Assembly (NCBI GenBank): GCA_024138025.1
Contig: JAMXBD010001044.1
Span: 310,001-374,000 of the forward strand
Source of the DNA: Combretum micranthum
Lineage: Eukaryota; Streptophyta; Magnoliopsida; Myrtales; Combretaceae
Length of the DNA: 64,000 nt
Direction: 5' to 3'
In this document: positions 23,379 through 36,779 of the stretch, piece after piece
How positions within the stretch are numbered: the stretch's first letter is position 1
How the letters are laid out: the number at the start of each line of letters is the position of its first letter
Notes under the pieces: generated by a model
Databases searched by the model: none
Seen by the model: only the letters and a program-made list of their open reading frames with translations
What the model was told of the DNA's origin: nothing
Program-made: the position numbers and the translations under genes

Positions 23379-25827
23379 CATGAAGGAAATCATCTAGTCT
23401 TTCTTTAGTTATTAACTCTTGATTGATTCAAAATTCACGACCATATGACAAGTAGGGTAGTATACAATAACGATTTCCTATCATTGTTCTCTTTACTTTC
23501 CTTTCTTCTGTAAGTAAAACTTATTTCCATGCACCAATGCTTTCAGCTTAGCAAAAAGCAGCTTCTGGTCATATGTGTTTTGCTTTAACCATTGAATCCC
23601 TAATTTGAATTTTTTTAGTCATACTTCTGTATACTAAAATGAGAAAATTGAAAACGAACACATTATCTTGTAAAAATGGAAATTAGGTTTTTAGAGCTTT
23701 TCCATTGCTCCTATTGCTCATAACAATGTACACTCTTTGACCTTTCGTGACCTTTCGTCAACTGCTTATTTCACGTTGCTATGATTGAATGAACAGGTGG
23801 TCCAAATATATGGGATATCATAAGAGGCTAAACTTTATCCAAGCTAGTATATTCATTAGGTAGCCATTCCAATTACAATCATGCTACTCGATAGTTCGTG
23901 TGACTAAGAGATGGTTGGAGTCTATTGAATTTTATCATATATAGCATTATATGATTGAATGTGATAGAAAACATAAATGGAGCAGTGAAACTTTATCTAA
24001 GCATCCATGCTCCTTAAGGTTGCCAATCTAACTATAACCATGCCTCTTTATAATAGGTGAGGAGAGGTTATGAGAGTTTGTTTCTTAAAAGAATGCCTCA
24101 AAGCTTTGAAAAAATTCTGAACTTTAGATGAAAAAATCGGAAAATTTAAAATTATTTATAGGGAAGTTTGCTTTTGTGCTCACTCGCCGTCAAAGAACAA
24201 GATGAATCTTCCTATGCAATGTGTGGTAGTATAGAATGAAATCGAATTAGCATGATAATTCAAACCTTTGTTTAGTAATGATTAAAAAAATCATGACGCT
24301 ATTCCAATAGTGCATATTGACCTACTCATATGCATACATATATACATTTCTAAAATGTTATATAATAATTCAAATAGGTTATATAACATTGTTTAGTTTT
24401 CCAATGCTCCTATTACATATTTATATGACAAATAATAACTTCAAATTTACAATGTAAGTTATAAATGTAAATTAATTTAAATAATACAGCCATATATCAT
24501 ATAATATTACACAAATATACATACACACGTCATACAACGTGCGGCATGACATATAATGTAGTACAATTTTATTGCAATGTATATATGTGTACTATAATAT
24601 ATTGTATTAGATAGTAAAACATATTTATACTTTTGTTGTCAAAGTTCAACTGATACAATCGATTGGATCAAGGCTTAAGCTATGCTGAGCTTGCAAAACG
24701 AACACAATTTAATGAGTTCTAGGTGATCCCATATGGCCACTTCGACATCAAGTTAGCAAGATATCAGAGATAATAAGTGATAATAATAGCAAAGTATGTG
24801 TTTAGATGCTACCAAATGATTGTTGAAGGTTTCTTGTGTAGCACCTATAAAAGAATAGTTAGAGGTAATTGAAATGAATGGACATATGTCATGGAGAAGG
24901 TGGGGGAGCAAGACAGTTATTAGAAGAATGGATACCGAGCCACAAAGTCATGTCCTATGTTTCTCACTAGTGGAACTAACAAAAATCTATCATTGGTTTA
25001 AGCTGAGTAAGCGAGATGGTGAGTAGAATAAGGGTGCCCAAGCAAACCTAAGGATTTGAGAGGTCTACTTGGTTTAGTAGCCAGATTTAAGATCCCTAAA
25101 GGTTGGTCCATAAACAATTATGTTAGCCTATATCTTAAATAGGTTAGTTTGAGCTTCAAAAGCCATCAACTCTTCACTCAACACACAAACACACACGCAA
25201 TTCCTCTACTCTTTTTTTGTGAGGTGTCAATAAAGGGAGTAAGTTTTGAGAAGGGCTTCCCAAGTTAAGTGTTAAGTTGTTTAAGGGAAGCAAATTCGTG
25301 GAATGGGTAACATATTTGAGATGAATTCTTATTTTGGCATGGAAAACTAGATTCCGATAGGCGGTGGGTGACCAATGTTTGAGTTTGTCAAGGTTTTGCC
25401 TTCACTGAGCTAAACTTCTTGAAGGCTATCAAGAATGTAAACTGAAAGAACATGGAGGTGAATATGATCCAAGTCAAGTTGGGGGAGACCTAAGATCTTT
25501 CTTTAATGTGATACAAAGGCTATCAAAGTTGGTTGCTAAGTTAGTTTTGGATAACTTATTTGTTTCATTAACCAAACCGATCAGAACGTGGTTTTTTGAA
25601 AGGAATTGTTGTATGACAGTAGTTTGCCTATGTGAATTATAGCACACAAAGTTTGCCTAAATAGTATATTTTACCTCTTAACACATTTCAAACTTTTAGT
25701 TTTACATTATAGCTTTCAGTTTTCATCTTCTTTAACAATCAAGATTGAACAATGGCAAGTGAGAGTTGTAGTTCCTTTGTCACTCAATCGAATGAGGTCA
25801 TGATATGGTAAAGGGTTACTCCCCATC
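23379..25827. other. Host gene 3' flank and intergenic region
   Basis: No gene, RNA or classified repeat is seen in this 2.4-kb stretch. It is AT-rich. The first few hundred bases should hold the 3' untranslated region. A short ATG-led open stretch (MASESCSSFVTQSNEVMIW, from 25752) ends just before the F1 nest and may continue at 32749. Confidence 0.5.
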
Positions 25828-26531
25828 TGTCACTGTAAATCCCCGAAATTTTTAGATCCGAATTATAGTTTAAACCCTAATCGAAAGTCGACCGGATTTC
25901 CAGAGTCAACCAAACCCTAGTTTGCTGTAACCGCTTAAGTCCGGCATTGCCGTTTTCTCAAGCCCTAGAAAACGAAGATGGGAAAATTAGTTGTAATAGT
26001 TCGTAATAGCTATGGGTTTTATAAAAATATCAGATTGAAGAATTTCGAGTGTCCTTTGAACCCGATCGGACATGATTCTTGAAAAACGTATCCGGAAGCC
26101 CGGAATAGGAAAGTTATTCCGAATATACCGTTAGACTCGTAAAAATATAAGATTTCAAAAAATATCAATTTCGTAATTTTTCGGTAGCCAGAAATATCAG
26201 ATATTGCTTTTATACGCGTATTTTCTTACTACCGGTATTTAATTGTCATGTCTACTTTTACATTACACTATTTTCTACTATTCTACACTATTCATCTATC
26301 TCTACTTTTTCTTACAACCTACTCTTACAACCCATACACTTATTTCTTACACATTTTCATTTCCAATACAATTTCACATATTTCATTTCTTACTTTTAAT
26401 TAACAAAATAACAAAAAAATTAATTTTTCTCCTCCCCATGCATGAATTGGTGCCGGCCCTCTCTCTCTATCCCTCCAATTTGTTTTAATTTCTAATTATT
26501 TAATTAACACAATTTATCTCCCACATTTTCC

Positions 26532-26541
26532 TATAAATACC
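26532..26541 (+). promoter_or_regulatory. F1 LTR TATA box
   Basis: TATAAATACCCC occurs here, about 700 bases into the LTR. It recurs at the matching place in the copies at 39335 (+) and about 43768-43778 (-). Transcription should start about 30 bases on, which leaves an unusually long R-U5 part of about 2.6 kb. Confidence 0.65.
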
Positions 26542-28398
26542 CCCTCATACCTTCACTTCTTTCACACCTCTTCTTCTCTAAAGTTACTCTACAAAAATTT
26601 TTCTCTAACTTTTCTCAAGAGTTCTTTCAAGAAGTCTTCTTAGTTTAGCTTCCTTTAGGTAAGAAATTTCTCAAAGAATTCTTCATGTTTATCTACTTAG
26701 TATGAGCTTAGTGTGTGTTTTCTAAAAACCATAAAGGTTAAGAAAGCAACAATAAGTTCATACTTTGTTTTTGTTCATAATATCAATCTCTTTATGTTCC
26801 CTTATGTTCTTTATATTTTCCTTTATGTTATTACTATCTATATAGCTATATGTACTATTTAGAGCATATAAGCTCGTTGTCTTGCAATTTATTTATCTTT
26901 CATGCAATTTAATTACTTCAATGCAATTTATTTATTTCAAAGTTGTTTTTAAGACTAGTCATTCTAGTCTTAGACTTGTCCTCATTAAGTCAAAACAATT
27001 CTTTCTCTTTTCAGGACTAGTCTTCTCTTAGTCCCGGAGTACCTTGAAGAAGCTAAGGTCCCAATACTTGAGTTAATTTATTATTTACTTAAGCTTTCAA
27101 GTTATTATTTTACATTATATTTCTATAGCTTATGATTCATATTCATGCATGAACATAATGTTTTTGTCTCGACAAAAATAAATGAGAAAGTGTTTTCTTG
27201 AATTAAAGATTCTTTCTAAAAGAAATAAATATGGAAAATGGATTTCTTAAAAACCCATTAACATGCATGGGAATGATTTTTCTTATATAAACAAAAGGTT
27301 TTATGAAAACTTATCTTTCATCAAGAAGTAGAAATTCTTTTGGGAATCATTACAAGAAATAAAAATGTCATTTTACTACTTTTTGAATCCAAGTTTTGAA
27401 AATAAAACCACGCCTTAGGAATTTAAAGAAATTATGAGAGATTAAATTTAGAAATGGAATATTCATCTTAATAATAATTCAAGATCTTTTAAAAAGTAAA
27501 ATAAATATTCAATAGAATCTCAAGTTCAAAGTCTTTAGAAACTTACTTTTTATAAGTTGAGACAACTTCATTTACTTCATACATTTGTTATGAATCATTA
27601 CAAATATATATATACCTTTCAAAAGTTTACAAAATAATTGAAATATTTATCTTTTCAAAAGAGCTTTGTTTACAAAGAGGAAAACAAGTGTTTGCAAATT
27701 CGTGGCAAATCTGGTCGCTGTCTTTTCGGGACCCAAACGACCTAGTTTTATGAAAATAAGTTTAGAAATGCATAGATCTTTCTGAGTAGGTAGAAAACGG
27801 TATATTATACGCAAATTTCCGAGTTAAAATGAGCAAGATATGGCCATTTTAAGTTGGAATTTCCCCTTATACGATTTTACCGCGATTTTAAGAAAAGATT
27901 AGAATCTTCAAGAAAAGAAGTTCATGAAATACTCATCTTAAGTATTTTTCTTTCTTTTAGATAATCTCGAGGAGGATTGTTCATATCTCGAAGATTATTA
28001 CGATTAGTGGAAATCCCGAACGACTCATCCGTTTCAAAGAAGGTGTCATCATGGCTGAGTGAGTTTATTCCCCGTTATTTTTCATACTCTTGATTGTGCT
28101 TGTAAAAATAGTTGCACTAGAATTTAAGAAAAATCAAAAGGAAGTGTATGATAATATGTTGAAAGAATACTAAGTATATCGAAACTCGATTTGTTTGTAA
28201 TAAAGTTGTATGTGAAGTAATATCTTGAAATGTTTGAAATTGATTGATCACTTGAAAGAAGTTTAATGTAACTAATAAACTTTAATTAAAGAAATTATTC
28301 ATACACTTCATATGTTGAGTCACATTGCATTCACTACTATACAATTGGTGGGACAAGTGTATAATAGTGGTGGTAGACATAACCGGTATATCATGTCA

Positions 28399-28506
28399 GT
28401 GGCGAGTAGGAGCCAGTAAGAACTACTTAAATTGGTGGCTAGTAGGAGCCTGTAATAACTACAAGATTTTGATGGCGTATAGGAGCCGGTAAGATCTATA
28501 AAAGTG
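28399..28506 (+). repeat. 36-bp tandem repeat in F1 LTR
   Basis: Three units start at 28399, 28435 and 28471 and share GTGGCKAGTAGGAGCC. They occupy the same slot, just upstream of the double hairpin, as the unrelated 31-34-bp repeats in other F1 copies. Confidence 0.75.
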
Positions 28507-28547
28507 TTTTAAAAGTTGTGGCTGTAATTGGCCTGAATACCCAACCC

Positions 28548-28597
28548 TGAATGAAGGGCGTAATTCATTCAACATATGATTCCCGGAAAATCATATG
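28548..28597 (+). other. Double hairpin of F1 LTR
   Basis: Hairpin I pairs TGAATGA (28548-28554) with TCATTCA (28565-28571). Hairpin II pairs CATATGATT (28573-28581) with AATCATATG (28589-28597). Both stems are perfect in this copy. Confidence 0.75.
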
Positions 28598-29698
28598 TCT
28601 TGTATGCTCACATGGTTGTTGCATTTCATATGTTTGAATAATAAATGTGATTGATAATTTTCCTTCGAGTATGAATTTTGGGATTTATTCACTAAGCCCA
28701 TAAGCTTACACCCCTATAGATATTTGTATTCTCAGGAACACCTGTTTTTGTGCCCAAGGTCTCCCCGTATTAGTGTAGATTTTGTATATTGAAGCTTTTG
28801 GAGGAAATCTACTCGCATACTTAGATTAGAATTCCTTTGAAATCTTTAATGTAGTATTTTGGATGTTACAAAGTTTATCGATCCATGGGATTAGCGGGGG
28901 TATGCCCCTAAGAAATTATGTAATAGACCTTTGGTTATTAATGATATGATATACTTTATTTCTGGATTCTTGTATGTTTATCTTTACTTGCTTAAACTAT
29001 GCTTCCCAAAAGCGTCTCCTATTACCGTGTTAGACGCCTTACATGTAATACTAAGGCTTTCGCATGACTAAGGTAGCAATTCTTAAGCCTTGATATTATA
29101 TGTGGCGGACTGCCACGTTTAGGGTACCTTTCGGGGAGTGACAGTCACGCCCCAAAGGGTACCCTAAACGCGACAGTCCACCACACTAGATATTTAAACT
29201 TAAGTATGGCATCCTTAGTCATCCCATAAGTTTACATATTGAGTGTAAGGTGTACTCACACAACTTTTAGGATCACACTTTGATTCGAGTAGTCTTAAGA
29301 AAGCATACATAGCATTAAGAATATAAATCACAACAAGATAAATAGTTAAACTTTACAAAAGCCAAGGGGGCATACCCCTACCAAAATAATAGGGTCTACA
29401 TCGTTTAGCTCCAAATACATATATCTGAATCTACATTAAAGAGATTTTCCTAGAAGTTCACGCCTATACTAGGTCCCGACTTCCTCAAAAGCTCTTTAAT
29501 CCAATGTGGTAAACCTGCACAAAGTGTCCTCTCGGAACATCCAAAAAATAGGAACACTGCAACAAAAACTATTGGGGTATAAGCTAATTGCTTAGTGAGA
29601 TTCATTTTCCAAGTAACATACTCGACCAAGCTACAATGTCTATACAAGCAAGTTATATTAAGCAACCATATGAATGCACAAGCAAATGAGCAAGAAGG

Positions 29699-29746
29699 CA
29701 TATAACTTTCCGGTAGTCATATGTGAATGGATTTACACCTCCACTC
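29699..29746 (-). other. Double hairpin of F1 LTR
   Basis: On the + strand, hairpin II pairs CATATAACT (29699-29707) with AGTCATATG (29715-29723), with one mismatch. Hairpin I pairs GAATGGA (29725-29731) with TCCACTC (29740-29746). In the sense RNA the latter has one G-U pair. Confidence 0.65.
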
Positions 29747-29756
29747 GGGGTTTGAG

Positions 29757-29870
29757 GTAGTTCATAAGTCATGCAACTACAATTCCAAAGTTGGTCCATA
29801 AGACATGCAACCATAGTCCCAATCTTAAGTGGGGTGGTCCATTAGTCATGCAACTCTAGTCCCATTAATG
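29757..29870 (-). repeat. Degenerate ~35-44-bp tandem repeat in F1 LTR
   Basis: Units start near 29757, 29790 and 29834 and share GTCATGCAACTMYAGT-like sequence. The slot is the same as in other F1 copies, but the repeat differs. Confidence 0.6.
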
Positions 29871-32748
29871 AAAGACCCGCTGCCTCCCAAATACACCTTT
29901 GTCCCACCAAAGGCATACTCGATAATGACATGTGACTCACTACGTGATATGCATGTACAATTTATTCATATAATCATGGTATATTAATTAGATAATTTAA
30001 AAGTGACACTCCAAATCTATACTAGCTCATACAAGGTTATTGCAACAAAGCGTGCCTCGATATACTTATCGTTCATTCATGCAAGTTTAGATCACCATTC
30101 AATCACAATTTTATCTTTTCCTAAGTTTAATGCTACTACTACTACAAGCACATCCAAGAGCATAATTAATTGAGAAATGAACTCACTTGTCCATGTAGTG
30201 AAAATCCATTAGTCGTAATAGTCCTCGGGAAGTGGTAACCCGTCCTCCAATCCACCTTAAATACAAAGAATACCCTCAATGAGTATCTCTTATGAAGTTC
30301 TATTAAACTTAATAATTTTATTTACTAAGTTCGTCAATTTCTGCCTAGGTTGAATCCTTAACTTAAAAAGGTCATATCTAACTCATTTTAACTCGGAATT
30401 TAGCTTATAATATACCAATTTATACCTACTTCGAAAGAGCTATCTATTTCCAAAGTTAATTCAAACATTTAAGGTCATTTAGGGGTCGGAAACATATTGT
30501 ACAGTAGGGTTGCGAAAATCCAAGATTTGAGCCTTTGTGAAAAATTGCCATATCTACCCTATTTAACTACTTAGACCAACTTATTTTAGTCCTAAACTTG
30601 CAAGGAGATTATCAAAACAAAATTAAGAGATTACACACTTATCTAATACCAAACATAAAGTTCAAATGAAACTTCTAAGAATCCATTTTCATAAGACCGA
30701 AATTTACAAGTTGAAACTCATTGTCTTGTTTTGAGTAATTCCTTTACTAAAACTTACTTAGTTCAATGAAAATAATTTTCCTATATCATATATCATAAAA
30801 GCATTCCATTTTCAATATAAAACACTTGTTTTGAGATCTAAAAGAAGGTTTTAAAAATTGGTCTCCCCATAATTACGAATTTCCTCTTTGAAGTTTACAA
30901 TGAAGACAAGACCTAAATTTTGTCTTTTGCAAAACACTTGATTTAAGCAATACCTTTTAGGAAAACTCATTTAAACTTATGAAAATTCATTCCTTAAGAT
31001 ATCTATACCAAGAGCTCTTATATTTTTTCTAAATCTTCATTTCAAAGTTGAATGATGGGTTCCAAAAATGGGTCTTAGTCTAGATCCGAATTTTCATAAA
31101 TTTATTTTGAACATATCTCTTGAGAAAATTCATCAAAACTCATGAAAAACAACCCATTACATATTATATCTTAAGAACCCTTCATTTCTTGAACAAAATC
31201 CTCATTTTTGAGTTAGAAAACATGTTTTTATTTTAGGTTCTTGTCTTGATCCGAAAATGCAATTTTTTTTTTGAAAATAAACCTTGAAAATCAACTTTGA
31301 TTCTTGTAAGATGAAGTCTTGATGATATACATCCATCAAACCTTCATTTTCTTAACAAAAACTTCCATTTTAAGGCTTGGAAGGGGGTTTTTAACATGGT
31401 GCCTTGACAAGTTACGAATTTTACTTTTTCATTCCAACTTGAATCTAAGATCTACTCAAAATACAACCATGAAAACATAAGAAAAACTTAGTAGTAGGCC
31501 TTAAACTTCTAGATCTACACATAAACATAACTAAAGCTTGGTAAAACTCTAGATATACAAGCTATCACTAGAAAAGAAGATAAACAAGCCTTTAAGATAA
31601 CAAATATACTAATAACAAAAGAGATCATCATCAAGAGGAGTGTTTCAATTTTTGACATCATCATCCATAGCTTTTTAGCTTGTGGAGTCCTTTGATGCAT
31701 GAAACATCCATAATATCCTCCTAGAACATCTTATGAGAGCTAAAAGAGAAATATTACCTCAAATATTGCAAGAAATGTATTTGGGAGCAAGAAAAGAAAT
31801 GGTGGCAGCTTATTTATTAAAAGACAAGCCAAGAAGAAGAGAAAGAAAGGGAAAAAGAGAGAGGAAAAATGTAGGGTTTGTAAAGGTGAAAGATGGGGAA
31901 TGAGATGCTTAAATAGAGGTGAAAGTGTGATAAATATTTGAAAAAAAAATAAAACCAAGCAGCTGCATAGAGAGAGGGGGCTGGCGTGATTTCTAGGTGT
32001 GGGGGTGTGTGTGTGTAGTTTGTTTTTAACTTGTATTTTTGAAAGTGTAACAAATTGCTTCCATATCTAACTAAATAGACTTTAAAATATCAAATAAATA
32101 ATTAAAAATAATGAAAAGTGGCTAAATTTTGGGGGTGGTCAGCTGCCATCTTGGGGAGTTAGAGTGTAAGAAAAAGCAAAAGAAGACATAATAATGTAGT
32201 AATGATAATGGATGTGTACTAGAGATGGGTTGATAAAGTGGCTTTTGATAAGAAAATATATAAAATAAATTAAGAAAAACATTTGTATTTAAGTGGCAGA
32301 ATTTTTATGATTTAAATAAAATAATCAATTAAATTATTTTTAGAAATTTAACAATTAAGTTACCGGTAAGAGTAAAATAAGCTTATATGAGCTATAACTG
32401 ATATTTTTAAAATTCGAAAATTATAAACTTGAATTTTTGAAATCCTTATAAAAATACAAGTCTAAAAATATTAAAGATATATTTTTAATTTTTCGGGCCC
32501 CGGGACACGTTTTCCAAAGCAGTATCCAAACGGGTTCGAAATAAGCCGAAAATAAACCAATATAAAAATTTTAATAAATCAAATATTATTACGGACTATT
32601 CTAAACACTTTAATTATTTTTCGACTTCTCGATTTACGAACCCGGGATTGCCGGATCTAAACTGTAGGGTTTTACTCGAGATCCGTTGACTTAAGGTCTC
32701 CGATAGACTTTCGGCTTAAGGTTTAGGCTTAGAAAACAGAGGTTTACA

Positions 32749-33834
32749 CATCAACATCAATGGTGGTTTCAAAGGCTAGATAGTAAGAGACGATGGTGGC
32801 AATGGTGAGAGAGACAAAAGTCACAAGCAAGAGCACTTTTTAATTAATCGATGGGTAGGCAAACGTGTACCCTATTATTGAATCCACTTTGTGAGATTAT
32901 TATGAGGAAGATAATGAGTATGCAAAAGATTTTGTCAATATCTATATTCAACCTTGCATTAGTGCAAAAAGGTTAGCGCTAATTGATTGCATAAGCCAGG
33001 TTGGTGAATTTGATTTAAAATTGATTATTGATCATTTCTTTTATAACACCTGGTTAGATATTTGGATAACCATTATACAGTTAACTCCCCCTTAACATCA
33101 TGCTTCCCCTTAATTAAGTATCTAGGTTTAAATGAAATTTTATAAATAAGTTTAGAATATGATGCTTAACTTGAGGGAATGCAAGCTATATTTAATAAAC
33201 AAAACAAATGCATACAGAACATTCATTCATACATGTTAATTGTGTAACCGATATTTCTCCTCCTGTGGACTCATTGAAAAGCCAAAAACACTCCATGCCA
33301 AAAGAAGGAAAAGGACACAAGAAACTTGCATGAACAATTAGCGTCTAGATGTTGTAGGCTTAGATTTTGGACACTATATTGCAAATGTGTCCAACAACCC
33401 AAAATGAACAAGTTTAAAGTGAAAAGTGCACAAACTCATGATTTAACATTCAAAGCATATTTATATAGCTATTTTATACTTTAATGACCTTGCTAAACAC
33501 ACATATTTCAGCAAGTTACAAATATGTGCACTTTTTCTGGTCACAAAAAGCATGTGATTTTCCTAAAGAGTGCACAAATTTGCTTAAAAACTTCTTCATG
33601 CATGTTTGATCATTCACACAAATTTATAAAAGCTCCAGTAAGTATGAAAAAGTGTTGTTTATGTACTAAACTCATGAAAATCCAAAAAGAGCATATAAAC
33701 TCTCATTTTTAAACAAGATAATTCCACTCATGCATGAAAATATAAAAAAAATGCACATTAATGCTTATCAACATACATTTATCACAACAATCAAGGCCAC
33801 AAATTGCAAAACTCAAGGAAGTTGATATTATACC
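32749..33834. other. Flank of F1 nest with a coding-like stretch
   Basis: Between about 32850 and 33075 the + strand reads with few stops, including EEDNEYAKDFVNIYIQ and ALIDCISQVGEFDLKLII. It is interrupted by a TGA where a Trp codon would fit. It may be a fragment of a transposon gene that the F1 pair at 25828 split. I do not recognise the family. The rest is AT-rich with no assignable feature. Confidence 0.35.
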
Positions 33835-34015
33835 TTATCGATGCCCTTAAAGTGCCTTATTGGTACTTACAAAGTTTAAATTTATCCCTTTGGTATCTAT
33901 TTTTGCTTTGGTCTTTTTTGTTAGTAACAACAATATTTCTATTTTAGGCACTCAAACAAATTTGCTTTTACGAAACAAATGTATGTTTTTTATCATTACA
34001 CAATTGTGTGCAATC
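33835..34015 (-). pseudogene. Copia gag fragment, downstream part
   Basis: Read on the minus strand from 34015, this continues the gag zinc knuckle that breaks off at 44449: AHNC, then a basic FRKSKF stretch and VPK with a stop where SIRE-type gag usually has WVPK. The F1 nest 34016-44448 separates the two parts. Confidence 0.55.
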
Positions 34016-34559
34016 TGTCATGTCCTAAAAGGTATTCTAAATGTGACTGTCCGCCACATACGATATTAAAGCTTAAGAATGACGTTCTTTAGTCATGCAA
34101 AAGCTTCAACACCATATGTGAGGCATACTTTCACAATAATAGGAGGCGTTGGTGGGATATGTTGTTTATGATCGTACGAATCATAGCAATCAAGAAAATA
34201 CTTAAACATTCATATTTATAACTTAAAGATCAACAGTCTTATGGGGCAATCCCCTGATAAATCTTCAAAAAACATAGTCTTACTTAAACGATAACCATAA
34301 CCGGAAGATTTTAAAGGAAATCTAATTTACAATCTTCAAATATAATTCCCCAAAAGCTTCCTAAAGTATAAGTCCTACCCAGACAGATAAGGTGGTCTCT
34401 GGTGCGAAAACAATGATCCTGCAATCAGCAAAAATCTATTTGGGAGTACACATAACGAACTTAGTGAGATATTCCTTACACAAAAGTACTCATAACAAAA
34501 GAATCAAACAAGTCTATTAGCAAGCATATGAGATACAAGAGCCATATGACCAAACAATA

Positions 34560-34607
34560 CATACGACTATTCAGATTCGTATGTAGAATAGATTTGCGTC
34601 CTCCATT
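34560..34607 (-). other. Double hairpin of F1 LTR
   Basis: Hairpin II pairs CATACGA (34560-34566) with TCGTATG (34577-34583), a T-A to C-G exchange relative to other copies. Hairpin I pairs AATAGA (34587-34592) with TCCATT (34602-34607), including one G-U pair in sense RNA. Confidence 0.65.
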
Positions 34608-36679
34608 TAGGGTTAGGGAATGATTTACATGGGTCTAACGACCTTTGCGTGCACCTCTTGGGGTTCCAATCAACTGTATTACTAGTCCACGGGCTTCCTT
34701 ACCCAAAGCAATCAATCCAACTCGTCTACACCATTAGGCCGTATTCTCCGAACGTCCTAATCCCTCAAGATGTAGCTAGGTAGCTTACCTTTCCGGTCCC
34801 ATGCTGAGAAGTAGTAGCAAAATACGAACATGATATTTAAGTGGTATGCATGATAAATTTAGCTGTAAGAAATTTCCGATCTGACATTAATTTATTTAAG
34901 GTGATCAATCAATTCGTACACATAACATAATACATAGAGACAATTTATATTAATAAACTAATTGAGTTTCGATATACTTATCGTTTATTGATCACACATA
35001 ATGAATCACATACATAATTCCCATGATAACCCACATGCATATCAATTTTTATCTTTTCTTAATATCTAGTACTCTATTCTACAAGCACATGAACGAATAC
35101 GTAAAACATAAAAGAAAACTCATTCGGCCATGGTGATCTCTATCGGTCGAAGTAATCATCGAGAAAGAGAAGGTTTGGTCCTTGTCACTGGAGAAAAGAA
35201 ATACCCAAAATAAATATTTCATCCAGGTTATACTTAAATTTTCTAATTCTATTTTACTATGTTCGTCAAAATTCGGATGGAGTGAAATTCCAACTTAAAA
35301 TGGCTATAATTTGCTCATTTTAACTCGGAATTTCGCTTATTATATGTCATTTTCTACTTACTCAAAAAAATCTATCTATTTCTCAGGTTATTTTTTTATC
35401 ATAAAAGGTCATTTGGGTTACAAAAAGGTTTGTTACAGACTGATACGAAATTCTTAGTCCTTAAAGCATAATTTTCCAAACTGTTTATCAACTGAAAATC
35501 CCATAGTAAGCATATAGATGTTTATATAGTTAAAAAATCCTTTTTATACATATATAAACTCACATTTGAGTACTTTTTATATCATAACTACCATTTTTCT
35601 ACCTCATAGACTTTATAAAAATAAGCTTTTATATTTTTTAAACTTACTGCTCTAGGTTGTTTAACATTATTACTTTTCTAAGTGTTTTCTTAACTAGTGA
35701 GTTGATTTTTAACTTGACTTAAAATTTGTCTAGCTCTTAGTGTTTATTAGAGTGTTGATATGAGTTCTTTTTTAAATAAGACTTTAAGAAAAACTTGTAT
35801 AACAAAGAATTATCAACATTATTATTTAATAATAAACTTAATTTTATTTTTGAAAAAGAGAGTAAAAGAACTTTATAACTATGTTTTGGAAAAAGCTTTA
35901 CATAACATTAACACGTAAAAGCCTATGATGAACTTATTTAAATTTTTGAAAAGGAAATTGTTGAATTATAATACTAAGTTTTAAAATGAAAACTTTTTCC
36001 TAAGTGCCAAAATTATTTTTGTAATGAATTTAGTCTTAAATTTTAATAAAAGAAAAAAGCTCCTTTTATTTAGACAACAACATTATGCATGAACATGAAC
36101 ATGAACATATAATTATATTATACGAGGAAAGATAACTTATACGAAATATAAGTGTCACGCCTCATAGGATACCCTAAACGTAACAGTTCGCTACATGCCA
36201 TATAAGACCCATGAATTACTACCTTAGTCCTTCGGGAGTCTTGTATAGATGTAAGGCATACCTTTACGACGATAGAATATGTGAACCGATGGAGATAAAG
36301 AGTTTAAATCGACATTCAATAGCATTAGAATATAAATCAAAACACATATATAAATAGTTACAAAGACTAAGGGGCATTCTCCAGCAAAAGAATATTGTTA
36401 AGAGGTCTATTACAGTCATCTAGAATCTTTTGGTTTCCTATGGAAGTCTAAACAGAAATGAATATACCTTCTATGGGAAACTCCTAGCTCCTGTACCTGA
36501 GCTGTCGGGTGCCTCTGTCTAAGCCAGATAAATGAGTACTGCAACAAATAAAAACTATAAGGACGTAAGCTACACTAGCTTAGTGAGTGAGAACTTCCAA
36601 AATTACATTCATAAAACATCATACAAGCAAGTGATTAATTAGGCAAGTGATATGCATCAAACATATGGTAATCAACAGA

Positions 36680-36728
36680 CATATGACTAGTCGAAAATCA
36701 TATGTGAATGGAATTTCGCCCTCCATCC
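36680..36728 (-). other. Double hairpin of F1 LTR
   Basis: Hairpin II pairs CATATGA (36680-36686) with TCATATG (36698-36704). Hairpin I pairs GAATGGA (36706-36712) with TCCATCC (36722-36728), with one G-U pair in sense RNA. Confidence 0.65.
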
Positions 36729-36779
36729 CGGGTTAGCAGATTAACGAATACTACGGTACTACTAAAAATATGCCGTTTT

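Larger units (their letters stand above)
25834..29143 (+). mobile_element. F1 solo LTR (plus), nested
   Basis: The LTR runs from TGTAAATCCCCG to GGGGAGTGACA (3310 bp) and is flanked by perfect GTCAC duplications at 25829-25833 and 29144-29148. Its features are a TATA box (26532), a splice-donor-like site (26659), the AAAATGAGCAAGATATGG block (about 27825), a tandem repeat (28399-28506) and the double hairpin (28548-28597). No gag or pol is present, so it is a solo LTR left by recombination between the two ends of a full element. Confidence 0.88.
25828..32748 (-). mobile_element. F1 solo LTR (minus), interrupted at its end
   Basis: The LTR begins TGTCAC at 25828-25833, is interrupted by another F1 LTR (25834-29143 plus duplicated GTCAC 29144-29148), and resumes GCCCCAAAGGG at 29149. 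It ends GGTTTACA at 32748. Excluding the insertion it is about 3606 bp. CATC abuts both outer ends (25824-25827 and 32749-32752), a four-base match where five would be usual. On the minus strand it reads TGTAAACC...GGGGCGTGACA. No internal retrotransposon sequence is present. Confidence 0.8.

Noticed and set aside
31740..32053. Two overlapping minus-strand frames rich in Phe and Leu
   Set aside because: They fall in the pyrimidine-rich leader after the F1 LTR TATA region, and the bias comes from CT-rich sequence.
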